NCBI GenBank assembly: GCA_013339895.1
Contig: JABACO010000001.1
Coordinates: 8,784,020 to 8,848,019 of the forward strand
Reading direction: 5' to 3'
Length of the DNA: 64,000 bases
From: Ephydatia muelleri
Taxonomy: Eukaryota; Porifera; Demospongiae; Spongillida; Spongillidae
In this document: piece by piece, positions 24,498-34,360 of the stretch
Layout of the letters: every line of letters begins with the position of its first letter
How positions within the stretch are numbered: position 1 is the first letter of the stretch
Made by a program: the position numbers and the translations under genes
The notes under the pieces: generated by a model
What the model saw: the letters and a program-made list of their open reading frames with translations, nothing else
Databases searched by the model: none
Told to the model about the DNA's origin: nothing

Positions 24498-25811
24498 ATG
24501 AGCGGGCAGCAGCGAGCTCGAGGTCGAGGTGATAAAAGTGCACATCGTCGTCTGAAAGGAGATACATCCGAGAGAATTAGTGAGGTAATAGTAAGAAACA
24601 TCAGCAATTCAATTTTATTTTTAATTAGTCACAGTCAGGTCACATTGTACCCAGAAGACTGGTACATGTAAGTGGCACGACGGCTGGCGCCTCGACGAGT
24701 TCATTTTACGGCCATCGACAGACATGTACACCTGCTGCGGAAAATCCTCAAACGTGGCTTCCAGGCGAGACCATACATGTAGATTGTCACAGTGGTACAA
24801 GCGCTACCAATTCTGGATCCAACTATCAAAGCACAGAGATACAGCTAAAAGAGTGGATGCATCAGCTTAACTTGTATCTGATATGCAAGCAGCAGTGCTA
24901 GGACGTTTAAGTGAAATTGATGAAAAAATTAATAGCCTTTCTGTCCGAGTTTCTAAACTAGAGGATGACGGTGTACACTCGCACAGCAATGAGTCTCCCA
25001 CTACAGGCGTACGGGTTTCTCAGCAAAGTCACAGTGAAATTCGCACACGCAAAACCCCCACTGAGATACAAGCAAGTTATCACGCTGATTTATAAGTTGT
25101 TATTATCCATGCACGTCGTCCTTTCTGCAGAGTCGCATCAGGGAAGTGTATCGACATTTAGGAGAGGATAACCAGTTTCGTCTTGATGAAGAGTAAGAAC
25201 TTGTGACTTCTACAATTTTTATTCTATGAAATTATTTACTTTGCATAGGATTGATAGTGAGCACAACTCCAAGGTAGTGAAGCTTGTGGCAGCTGAATTC
25301 ACCAGCCCGCTTGCAATTATTTTAAAGGTATCTTTAAATTTGAATTGATTTGCTAAAATCTAGTCCTTGTATGTATAGGTGGTCTTGCAACGTACAGGCG
25401 AACTCTGAAAAGAGCTCTGACAGACGAGGGTGCTAGTCGGCGTACAAAGCGTTCCCGTCAACAGCGTGTAAATGCATACTTACTGAGTTAAGTTGTAACA
25501 AATTGTTATCTCTCACTTGCAGCTCTGGATGTGAAACGATAACAAGCGACGAAGAAAGAAGGCTTTGGAGTGACATAAAACCTTGTGCAATGTCAGAGGA
25601 GGAAACTGATGAGGAAGATCCACAGGCATTGATGCATCGTAGACCATCATGGCGTTCTGAACAATGTAACGAACTGATAGACACACTGGATGCTCGAAAC
25701 AGCCAACTGCACAAGAAGTATCCTAGCAAAAAACGCATAACCGGACCGCTACTACAGACTTCTCCTCCTCCTTCCACACCACATTGGATGGTTCATCAGT
25801 CAGTCGTTTAA
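24498..25811 (+). CDS. Divergent multi-exon gene of the CACTA element (coiled-coil protein)
   Basis: A first exon with ATG at 24498 ends at GAG|GTAATA (24584). Later exon-like stretches include VTLYPEDWY before a GTAAGT at ~24669, a heptad-like segment (LSEIDEKINSLSVRVSKLE) at ~24895-24970 that should form a coiled coil, SRIREVYRHLGEDNQ..LDEE ending at GA|GTAAG (25193), IDSEHNSKVVKLVAAEF (25250-25327), and a terminal exon from ~25523 to the stop at 25811 with the acidic phrase CAMSEEETDEEDPQ and PSWRSEQCNELIDTLD. Its start is only ~55 bp from that of tnp2 on the opposite strand. This head-to-head placement and the Arg/Ser/acid-rich ending resemble second proteins I recall beside metazoan CACTA transposases. 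Not every splice phase could be reconciled, so the exon model is approximate. Confidence 0.5.
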
Positions 25812-26096
25812 CCTTTTACCATTTTCAAGTGTACCAGCTAGCTACATGTAGATCTCCAATTAATGCTCTGTGTAATGATTAGTTTTTAAAAATAACTATT
25901 ATGTTTGTCAATTAATAGAGCTACTCACCACGTGGCATATTTTCGATTGATGTCGTGCGTGTAAGGAAAGAAAGGAACTGTCTATGGTTAGTTGGTTGCA
26001 ATTGCAAAATGCAACGATTGTGTTTCATCCAACAGATTCTCATTGCTGAGTGTTTTCCGTAGCACAGCCCCATGCAACTTGTGGTAAATTTCATTC
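25812..26096. other. No gene recognised
   Basis: AT-rich sequence between the CACTA companion gene and the CA microsatellite. No TAGTG/CACTA terminus with a matching partner was identified here. Confidence 0.4.
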
Positions 26097-26165
26097 ACAC
26101 ACATGCACGCACACACATGCACGCACACACATGCACGCACACACGCACGCACACACACACACACG

Positions 26166-26234
<69 letters not shown>
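26097..26234. repeat. (CA)n microsatellite with CACGCA interruptions
   Basis: Perfect CA run at ~26172-26233 preceded by mixed CACACACGCA/CACACATGCA units. All overlapping His/Thr and Cys/Val frames are artefacts of the repeat. Confidence 0.9.
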
Positions 26235-26235
<1 letters not shown>

Positions 26236-26244
26236 AGGATCTTT

Positions 26245-27292
26245 CACTGCAGCGTACTTCTTTGTGACCGCGCCGTTACCACGGCTTCCAGAACGGCTTT
26301 TAGTTCGCACAAGTAAGTCTCTCTTGTTTTTCCCCCCTCGAGTCATGATTAGAGACGTCATGAAAAGGTCAGCAAAATCGGATACGGCGCGGGTAAGAGA
26401 TTGTGTTTTCATTCACAATTGCTGCTAATCTGTGTCTTTTCTTATATGTAAATAAAAGAGTGGAGTTGGAGCGTAAAAAGGTACACGCTTGGCTAGGCTT
26501 TCTTTACCCCTTTTTCTATACTCTCAGCTAAGAGTCTGAGAGATCAAGGTGGTGTCAAGCTCAAGAAATCCCGCTAACTGCGTAGGCTAGCTGAGTGCAT
26601 TTTAATTTTTACGGATGACCTTTTTTTTTTTGCTATAGCTGTTCTGAGGGGAAGCAGTTTGAAGCGCTGGCCAGCACGACGCGCAACTCTCCCGTTGTCG
26701 CGTTGCAATGGATTGCTGAGCAACTCGTGCAGCGAGTTGGAGAGCCAACACACACATACACAAACATATGCACACATACATGTATATACACACATACATA
26801 TATACACATACATACGCATACACACACTAGTTTGGAAAAGAAAAGAAAAATAGTAACAGGCACAAACATGCACATGTACACACACAGTGTGACACCATGG
26901 GGGCACATGTGGTCACATGGAGGAGGAATCCATCTCAGGCCAGTGCCCCTGACAACTGCTGGCCTGGCACTGGTTGACACATGTCACATGGAGGGAATAT
27001 GAGGAGGAGAGTATATGAGACATGTCACAGTTGATGCTACCATATTTAAATACATCCTATTTATTTTTAAATACCAGTGACATATATTTTGCCCCTTATA
27101 AAATTGTTTTGATTTTTGTGCCCCTGGTTTATGGAATACAACTATCTCAATAATTGAATACTTTTGCATCTTTAAGACTTACCCAACCACATAAGGCTGA
27201 GTTGGTTTCCAGCTTGTCCCTGGTTCGCGCCGATGCTAAGGCTCTCCTCATCAGGCTTCCTCTTGATCAAGGCAGAGTAACTCGCACGTTGT
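26245..27292 (+). CDS. Candidate exons of an unrecognised plus-strand gene
   Basis: Several stretches are bounded by good splice signals on the plus strand: CTGCAG|CG..CACAA|GTAAGTC (~26256-26311); an exon ending GGCGCGG|GTAAGAG (~26393); a T-rich tract and TATAG|CTGTTCTGAG (~26638) opening [26 protein letters not shown]; and TTTAAG|ACTTACCC (~27177) opening [20 protein letters not shown] and closing at CACGTT|GTAAGT (~27290). The last two translate like ordinary protein and have typical codon use. The family is not recognised and phases between all exons were not verified. Confidence 0.35.
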
Positions 27293-27474
27293 AAGTACTA
27301 ATTATAATGTGTAAGATGATAAGTTGTGTTTTCAGTGTATTACTTAGAAATTATGATTTTAATCTTGTTCTTATATATAGTTGAAAGTAGTGGCACGCAG
27401 GTATAAATGCATTCATTATACAGCACATCAGTGCTTGCAATAAATTCGTTCGAAACCGTGATACCAGTACAACT

Positions 27475-27556
27475 GTTACGCGCGATCGATGGGTGCGCAA
27501 TCAATGGATCCATCGATGAATCGATGGATCGCGCAAATCCATCAATCGCGCGTAAC
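27475..27556. mobile_element. 82-bp foldback element with 6-bp direct repeat
   Basis: The ends read GTTACGCGCGAT and ATCGCGCGTAAC. The interior continues as an imperfect hairpin rich in CGATGGATC words. ACAACT occurs immediately before (27469-27474) and after (27557-27562), as a target duplication would. Confidence 0.55.
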
Positions 27557-27562
27557 ACAACT

Positions 27563-28002
27563 TCGCAGCTCGCTGTTACGGCGATACGCAACCATACATC
27601 AAACTGCTAAATGCGCTTAAGTACTTGCACCATTGAACCCACGGGATTACTTACACTGCCATGGGCCTGATACCAAGAAGTTGTAGCGAAATATATATAG
27701 CGGTCCTGTCCGTCCAGCAAACGTAGCTCCAAAATGCAAGTTCGATTATTTGTAAACGCCTACAGACTACTGCTTACTTGAATCACCAGTAACATTCATT
27801 ACATTTGCAAGAGATTAGAACCCATACCTAAAAGGTACACATCCTTTTATTAAAGGTATTACACTTTATCATTCATTATTAAAGCTTACAGAGATAGGTT
27901 CACATGCACATATAATTGCAGATATTAGAACAACATAAATTACAGCATTCACAACAGTAATAATATACTCTACAGTTCTATTCTTCACACAGTTTATTCA
28001 AT
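27563..28002. other. No gene recognised
   Basis: AT-rich sequence lying 3' of the minus-strand Death-domain gene. It probably includes that gene's 3' untranslated region. Nothing else was seen. Confidence 0.4.
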
Positions 28003-30000
28003 TTATTGTAACGCAGATACTAGAGATGCCCATGTCACTGGCTTCAGGCCTTTTCCCTCAAGCCATTTTTGTCGTATAGCCAAATTGATGCGTTCAGCAT
28101 TCCTTTGGTGTTCATTCTCAAGTGCTTTCACAATGGCTCCAAAACTATCTTGCAGCAGAAACATTCCAAACGTCAAATAGTTAACTCCAATCTGTTCAGC
28201 AATGTTCACTCTCCTATCTGAGAAGGATAATAATACCGCAATGTGGGTGTACCTGGAGGGGGGGCACGAGGTAACTATCAAATAGCTATTGGATAAACAA
28301 TCTTGTCCAGGTAATCAAATCACCCTGCCCATGTGGGGAACATATTTGAAGGGTTGAGGTGCACTGACCTACCAACTCCACTACAACTTGTTTGATCAAA
28401 TCTGAAAATAGTCGGGATGACGGCACTGCAAGATGATCAAGACAGGATTTAAGCACTCAGAAGAATTGTATTTGCATCCCATGCATTACTAAAAGTAGAA
28501 TATTCAATACATTCAATATGTTCATGCATTCTAGAGGAGTCCGAGGGGGTTGGAGCATTGCCTACATCATTTTAAAGAACAGAAATAAAAATTCTAACAA
28601 TAGTTTTTGCAATCATAATAATGACCTTTCAAATGAGAGACTAGTATTCCTTCTAGTTCTGATGGTGGTGAGGAAGAGGAAGGGACCACAAGACGTTTTA
28701 CTGTAAAACAATAGACAGGTCATTACATGTAGCCACATTCATACCAACCTCTCACCTCCAACAAGGAATGGAAGATATGCGGCTCTATCTTCATCCACTC
28801 TTCCATCACCACATACTTCTCGCTATCCACATCAGCAAGGTGCGTATCACCCTCAAGAAGGGCTTTCGTTAATGAGGACAGCTGTACCTTTCTGCCATCA
28901 GAGAGGTCTGAGCTGGCTTCAGGGGGACAGGAGATTAGCTCTATCACCTCTACATATGGACAGAATTCCTGACAAACTGCCTTAATGACTGCAACAACAG
29001 CGTGAACTAAGTTTAAATACTTGTGGCTTCTTCTGTCAGGGGAGGACATAGCCAATGAGAGGGACTGAATTGTCTCACTCATCTCAACAATGGTGGTCAC
29101 TCCTGTCTCATTATGCCATTTTACACCCCTGCTCCATATATCACATATACAATGGAAGTAAGAGGTCGGTGTTGCCTGAATTGATGGCAAAGCAAACATA
29201 GAGGGCAGTCTATCAAGGAGAACATGAAGACAGCGTGTCGTGAAGAACTGGTTTGTACACTTGACAATCATGGACCAACCAAAACTATTTTTGGGAATTC
29301 TGGCACTACTTGGCCTCTTAACACTGACGAGAACAGGAACGAACAGGAGGGGACCATGGTCTGAGCTGGGAGATCCTTCTGGTGCCATGTTTGTATTAAT
29401 TTCGGACAGCTCTACTTCCTGACACAACTCAAAGTGAATCATAAACTGAGTTAATCATTTCAACGTCGTATTCTGGAAATATTTTTTCAATAACTACTTT
29501 GGGTACTATCCCAGTATTGCTAGCTACATGGATATACTCCTTGAGAGATGGATCAGCAAACAAAGCTCCATTGATCTTTTTAAGAATGCTCGCTTTGCGG
29601 AGCACTATCCAGCTATTGAGTGGGTTCTCTGATGGAATAAAGAAAACCAAACCTTTCTCTGACAAGATCTTCAAAATTGGGACAATATCTGTGCTATCAG
29701 GATGAATGAGTTCATCCAGATCAGCCTTAAGATATGCAATGAGATCAGAGAGGGGTATAGCATCCACATCAGGATTAGGTATCTTCTGTTTCAAGAAGGC
29801 AAGCACCATGTGACGCATCATGGAAATTGGAGGAGACAAGCTTAAGACATCATTATTTATTCTGCACAGCTCGTACATAAACTGATCCATCTCCCCACTA
29901 AATGCCTTTGTAACGTTTAAGGCTAAAATGCTTATTAATTTTTGGTGGCTTATGGCTGCCTCGGCGATTGACCGGAGGTGGGTCAATTGTCTAGTCAGCT
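28003..30000 (-). CDS. COR-like / Death-domain protein (3' part of gene), frameshifted
   Basis: On the minus strand an exon opens near 30000, after ACAACTGCAG, and runs to GGAG|GTGAG (low end 28756). A 75-bp exon (28700-28626, VKRLVVPSSSSPPSELEGIL) and a short exon (28401 to ~28365, LIKQVVVEL) join in matching phase. The last exon, 28252-28003, reads YTHIAVLLSF..RRVNIAEQIG and KWLEGKGLKPVTWASLVSAL to the stop. The ending fits a Death-superfamily domain, an adaptor fold that assembles signalling complexes. The large exon has a winged-helix region (GIVPKVVIEKIFPEYDVEM..HFELCQEVEL) as in COR domains of ROCO GTPases and related sponge/cnidarian proteins. A one-base frameshift at 29429-29442 interrupts this block, so the allele may be non-functional or contain an error. 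The GTPase half was not found in this window. Confidence 0.6.
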
Positions 30001-30084
30001 GCAGTTGTGTTAGCAGGTCAGCATGTATGCCCACTGCTATGACTGATGACTGCTGGGGACACTTGTGGCACACACCATAGGGTC

Positions 30085-30245
30085 CGGGACCAAATATGGC
30101 AGCTATATTTGGTCCTGGGGAGGACATAATATGGCATGGTGGGAACGAATATGGCAGCCACATTTCTGTCCGGTAGGACCAATATATTTGGTCCCGGACC
30201 AATTGTGGTTGCCATAACTGGTCCACCGGACAATTTGTAAGTAGG
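30085..30245. repeat. Cluster of GGACCAAATAT palindromes
   Basis: GGGACCAAATATGGC and AGCTATATTTGGTCC face each other around 30107. Further GGACCA/TGGTCC and GTCCGG words follow up to 30240. The pattern resembles the subterminal palindromes of a small DNA transposon. The minus-strand frame running through it (to 30280) is probably accidental, with the real exon starting downstream at ~30000. Confidence 0.5.
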
Positions 30246-30949
30246 ATATTTTGTGCCGTGACAGGCCCATTGTCTTGCACTCGGTGCTACAGCAGTCTGT
30301 ATTGTCTTCTGGACCCTCCTCCATCACAACTTCACGCTTTTAAAAATCAACTTTTGTCAACTCAAACACGAGAGTACTGAAAATCCTATAAAAGATGCCA
30401 GGAAATTTGGACTGGAACGGGGTGCCAATTGTGCTGATGATTTTCCCATCCATGGGTATTCAAATGTTCGTCTATTTGTATATTATACAAACATACTAGT
30501 GTGGACTCTCTGTATACTGAGCTCCTTCAGCTTTCATATTGATATGCACTTCATTCAGCGAATCCAAAACAGAACAACTTCCTACATCAAGGAGTGGTTT
30601 CCTGCAAGTCAATACACCCCGACCACTTTTTGACAACCTAAAGTGGTCCGGGATCGCATCAATTAGCAGTGCTCAATCATGAAGCATAAACACATGGCTT
30701 CTGGTCTCTTAATTCGTAAAACAACCTTTCTCCCAGATCCACTAGACAAAGCATTATAGACATTATGCGGTGATACTTATACGCCAGTAGAGTCTATAGG
30801 TATGAGACTAATGATGGACAGCTATAAGAGCTATAGGACATTGTATATTCATTACTAAGAGAAAGGCTGGGTACCCTGTTATGAAATCTGGCGGTGGGAA
30901 TTTAATATAATATTATTTGCTCCCCCCGTTTTACAGTTAAAAAAGACAG
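30246..30949 (+). other. Weak LINE-like reverse-transcriptase trace, otherwise empty
   Basis: Between ~30540 and 30740 the plus strand reads IQRIQNRTTSYIKEWF and, after stops, SIMKHKHMASGLLIRKTTFL. This recalls the region downstream of the reverse transcriptase in some non-LTR retrotransposons. It carries several stops and is at most a small fossil. I looked here for the remaining exons of the kinase gene and did not find them. Confidence 0.2.
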
Positions 30950-31076
30950 CAGTTAAGTACATCAATTGCGAATGTAATGCGGCTTTATTTAGTCCTGCCA
31001 TTTATGCCAGTACACTGTACATGCATTATTTAGCTGAATGCATGTAAGATATTATCTTACGTGTCTTGAAACATGC
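30950..31076. repeat. Inverted repeat arm flanking Ty3/gypsy copy 1 (left)
   Basis: This ~127-bp segment is repeated in inverse orientation at 33913-34075, with small indels. It lies in the intron after the kinase exon. Both copies keep an open phrase around ECNAAL(F/L)(S/G)PAIYAST in their respective orientations. Confidence 0.7.
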
Positions 31077-31101
31077 AAACATAAAAGCACATCCACATTA
31101 C

Positions 31102-31182
31102 CTTTTATGGTCTTTACTGCAACTACTTCAAGATCGTCATTATTAGTAGTCAGTGTTGCTACATACACAACTCCAAACGCTC
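31102..31182 (-). CDS. Receptor tyrosine kinase exon: glycine loop and VAVK lysine
   Basis: This 81-bp exon lies between an acceptor CTCTCAG (31183-31189) and a donor AAAAG|GTAATG. It translates to AFGVVYVATLTTN..EVVAVKTIK. This is kinase subdomain I-II: the G-x-F-G-x-V-Y nucleotide loop and the VAVK lysine that positions ATP. Its phase (two bases first) joins the 34361-34406 exon, giving IVVGAFGVVY. The first glycine of the GxGxxG motif is replaced by valine. No HRD or DFG exon was found further along the minus strand, so the kinase is probably truncated here or its remaining exons have moved. Confidence 0.65.
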
Positions 31183-31263
31183 CTGAGAGATGTTAATTAA
31201 ATTAGTTCCAACGTAACGCAATCACTGCCAACTTTCTCCAATTATTCTGGGTTCAATAATTTA

Positions 31264-31700
31264 TAGACGGCTTTGTCTAGGAAGCTTAGAACCTTTCCAT
31301 TATGTAAGGACTGGGGACCAAAGACCTTATAAACACCTCCCTGTACAATGTGACCTAGTTCCAACCAACAGCCTCCATGTCCAGGACGGGTTTTGGGTTG
31401 TACTGATGTCATGCTGACTGTATGCTAAGACAGGGCATTAAAAGTGTGCATGAACATAGGGCATACCAATGGTCTTGTTATTGTATTGATAGCAATGTCA
31501 GGAAAACACTCAGGACTACTCTCTCAATGTCCCTACGCTTTGTGCATTGGTGTTGCCATGATGGCTTTGTCTAGGTAGCTTAGAACCTTTCCATTATGTA
31601 AGGACTGGGGACCAACGACCTTATAAACACCCTGTACAATGTGACCTAGTTCCAACCAACAGTCTCCATGTCCAGGACGGGTTTTTGGTTGTACTGATGT
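31264..31700. repeat. ~336-bp repeat, second locus
   Basis: One and a partial unit of the family seen at 1495-2550 (GGCTTTGTCTAGG, GAACCTTTCCATTATG, AGGGCATTAAA). The array ends abruptly inside TACTGATGTC, where Ty3/gypsy pol sequence begins. Confidence 0.8.
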
Positions 31701-31708
31701 CGGCGTCT

Positions 31709-33762
31709 CCTATTGTGTTGGCAAGAAAGAAGGACGGTTCGTTTCGATTCTGTGTTGATTTTCGTCGTGTAAATGATGTCACTAAAAAGGATGTACACCC
31801 TCTTCCAAGAATAGATGATGCGCTGGACAGCTTGGCGGGAGCAAAATGGTTTTCTACCCTTGATTTGGCGTGTGGCTACTGGCAGGTGGAGATGGATCCT
31901 GCAGATAAGGAGAAGACTTCTTTCACCACACCGTTTGGTCTTCACCAGTTCCGAGTGATGTCTTTTGGGTTAAGTAATGCTCCTGGTACTTTTCAGAGGC
32001 TGATGAGCTTGGTATTGTCTGGTTTATGTTGGAGCACTTGTTTGGTCTATCTGGATGACATCATTATTTTTAGCCAGACGGTGGATGAGCACTTACAGCG
32101 TTTAAGAGATGTACTCCAGAGGTTGAAGGATGCTGGACTTAAAATCAAGCCAAGCAAGTGTCAGTTATTGCGAAAGAGTGTACTATATTTGGGACATATA
32201 GTTTCAGAGAAGGGCGTGGAAGTAGATCCCAAAAAGACCAGCTGTGTTCGTAGCTGGCAGGTTCCCAATGACCGAGAGTGTTTGCGGAAATTTTTGGGTT
32301 TTGCCTCTTATTACAGAAAGTTTATTCCCAGTTTTGCCCAGATCGCCTCCCCGCTGCATTCTTTGACGGAGAAGGCCAAGCCTTGGCAATGGTCTCAACA
32401 GTGCAATGAGGCGTTTGATCAGTTGAAGGAGAAATTACTCTCACCACCTATCTTGTCTTTTCCACAGTTTGATAAAGTCTTCGTGGTGGATACTGATGCC
32501 AGCCAACACGGTCTTGGCACAGTTCTGTCGCAGGAAGGTGATCATGTCATCGCCTATGCCAGCCGGGTCCTTACAAAGGCCGAACGTCAGTACTGTGCAA
32601 CCAGAAAAGATATGCTGGGAATGGTGTGGGCAGTTCGATGCTTTAGACCGTATCTTTGGGGCCGCCGGTTCATTGTTCGCACAGATCACAACTCCTTGCA
32701 ATGGCTGAAAAACTTCAAGGAACCGCACGGACAGGTGGCTCGTTGGTTGGATATTTTGGCTGAGTATGACTTTTCAGTTCAACATCGACCTGGGTTGCAG
32801 CACAGCAATGCAGATGCACTGTCCAGGCTTCCCTGTAAACAATGCGGGTTGCAGACGTCGACCCCTCCACCTGGTCTACCAGATGCTGTAAAGAAGGGTG
32901 GATCTGGTGATGGTGCGGCACTCTTGCAGGAAGGGTCTGTTTGTTTCCTGTCGGTTGAGGACCCAAAACAGCTACAGGACAAAGACGCTGATTTGCGGCA
33001 GGTGATATTGTGGTTACAACATGATGATTTTCCTCCCGTTTTACCAAAGGATGGGAGCAAATGCGTGCAGACTCTTTGGTCTCAGAAAGATCACCTGGTG
33101 CTTGATGGGGGTGTGCTGTATCGGCGTTGGGAGGATGTGCCAGGAAATGGGTTCAATCCTCATTTACAGCTTGTGATACCAAAAACTTCTATTCAGGCTG
33201 TTTTGAAGGAATTTCATGATACACCCACTGGGGGTCACTTAGGACTTCGCAAGACCCTGGAAAAGGTTCGCTCTCGGTTCTACTGGCCTGGTCAACGACA
33301 CGATGTGGTGAATTGGTGCAAGGCCTGTGCTGAGTGTGCCTCACGTAAATCACCGACAAGGAGAAGACGGGCGCCCATGCAGTCGGGACTGGTGAGAACG
33401 CCAATGCAGAGAGTGGCAATGGATATATTGGGGCCCTTACCTGTGACGGCAAGAGAAAACAAGTATGTGTTGGTTGTAAGGGACGACTTTACTAAATGGG
33501 TTGAGGCCTACCCTATGCCGAATATGGAAGCGAAGACTGTGGCTGAGTTGTTTGTTAACCATTTTATTGCTCGTTTTGGGGTTCCAGATGTTTCCAGATG
33601 TTTTGCACACGGATCAGGGTCGTAAAATTGAAGGGCCACGTCAAGCAGCTGAACCACATCCAGTGGTAATCGAGCCGGGGAGGGCGAGACCAGTTCGAGA
33701 CAGGAGAAAGCCGGATCACTATGGACATAATATCTATGATACTTAAAGACTTTCAGAGAGAG
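31709..33762 (+). pseudogene. Ty3/gypsy pol: RT, RNase H, integrase (broken)
   Basis: The open frame of about 640 codons starts with repeat-derived residues and enters the reverse transcriptase at SPIVLARKKDGSFRFCVDFR. The catalytic YLDD (LVYLDDIIIF) is intact, and RNase H follows (VVDTDASQHGLGTVLSQ, RTDHNSLQWL, HSNADALSR). The integrase has its HHCC zinc finger (HDTPTGGHLG..C-x2-C) and the start of the catalytic core (MDILGPLP). A tandem 10-bp duplication of CCAGATGTTT at ~33586-33605 shifts the frame just before the second catalytic Asp. A deletion then joins that point to the far C-terminal tail, ending 33746. These enzymes copy and integrate the element; this copy cannot. Confidence 0.85.
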
Positions 33763-33774
33763 AGGAGGGAGTAG

Positions 33775-33912
33775 TGTAGCGCATGCGCACAGGCGCTTTA
33801 GTAGTTAGGGTGTGGTTTGCACATGCACGAGGAGTTAGAACTCCGACTATTTAATGAGTCTCAATTGTATTGGTGTGAATCCTAAGTCCTGATTACTATT
33901 GTATCCGCTACA
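33775..33912 (+). repeat. 3' LTR of Ty3/gypsy copy 1
   Basis: 138 bp with 6-bp inverted ends (TGTAGC…GCTACA), preceded by a polypurine tract. It is short, like the LTRs of the other two gypsy copies here (111-142 bp). Confidence 0.8.
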
Positions 33913-34075
33913 CATGTTTCAAGACACATAAGAAAAGATCTTACATGCATTCATTTGGCTACCATTAAGCTAAGCTAAATAATATATGTACTTGCATAAA
34001 TGGCAGGACCAAGTAGAGCCGCATTACATTCCGCAATTGATGTACTTAACTGCATGCTGTCATTTTTAATCATAT
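33913..34075 (-). repeat. Inverted repeat arm flanking Ty3/gypsy copy 1 (right)
   Basis: Inverse copy of 30950-31076, beginning at the LTR edge. On the minus strand it reads as a possible exon (cctttcctcag acceptor at ~34085; SMQLSTSIAECNAALLGPAI; GTACAT donor), but its phase does not fit the neighbouring receptor exons. It may be a duplicated exon fossil. Confidence 0.55.
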
Positions 34076-34091
34076 GAAAAATCTGAGGAAA

Positions 34092-34094
<3 letters not shown>

Positions 34095-34137
<43 letters not shown>
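34095..34137. repeat. G43 homopolymer
   Basis: Uninterrupted run of 43 G. On its right, 34138-34200 is a direct copy of 31199-31262 (CAATCACTGCCAAC, TTCTCCAAT, ATTCTGG), so the surrounding intron has been partly duplicated. Confidence 0.85.
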
Positions 34138-34139
<2 letters not shown>

Positions 34140-34360
34140 ACGCATGCAATCACTGCCAACCTTCTCCAATATTCTGGATTCAATTTATAGACTGCTGGAA
34201 CTTATTAATATATCGGAAATACAATGTGGTACTTGCTTAAATCATAACTACATGGCTGTATTGGTTATTCATCAGCGCTGTCTTTTAGGCATAGCATGTA
34301 TCTGAAATATACCATTTCGAGTTTGTCTCATACAATATTGCATAAATTTAATGTACTGAC

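Larger units (their letters stand above)
31700..33912 (+). mobile_element. Ty3/gypsy retrotransposon copy 1, 5'-truncated
   Basis: Pol begins in mid-reverse transcriptase directly against the 336-bp repeat. gag, protease, 5' LTR and primer site are missing. A polypurine tract (AGAGAGAGAGGAGGGAG) leads to a 138-bp 3' LTR, 33775-33912, starting TGTAGC and ending GCTACA. No target duplication can be read because the 5' side is lost. The element lies in an intron of the minus-strand receptor-kinase gene, in opposite orientation. Confidence 0.85.

Noticed and set aside
24257..24671. Plus-strand frames of 69-80 residues
   Set aside because: The 24257 frame is a shadow of the CACTA transposase. Only the short ATG exon at 24498 and the VTLYPEDWY stretch were kept, in other frames or borders.
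26050..26428. Frames over the CA repeat
   Set aside because: Dinucleotide repeats code for (His-Thr)n or (Cys-Val)n in any frame. The real signals nearby are the splice-bordered stretches after 26245.
30429..31100. Search for the kinase C-lobe (HRD, DFG) on the minus strand
   Set aside because: No stretch with these motifs or matching splice phase was found, so no exon is claimed.
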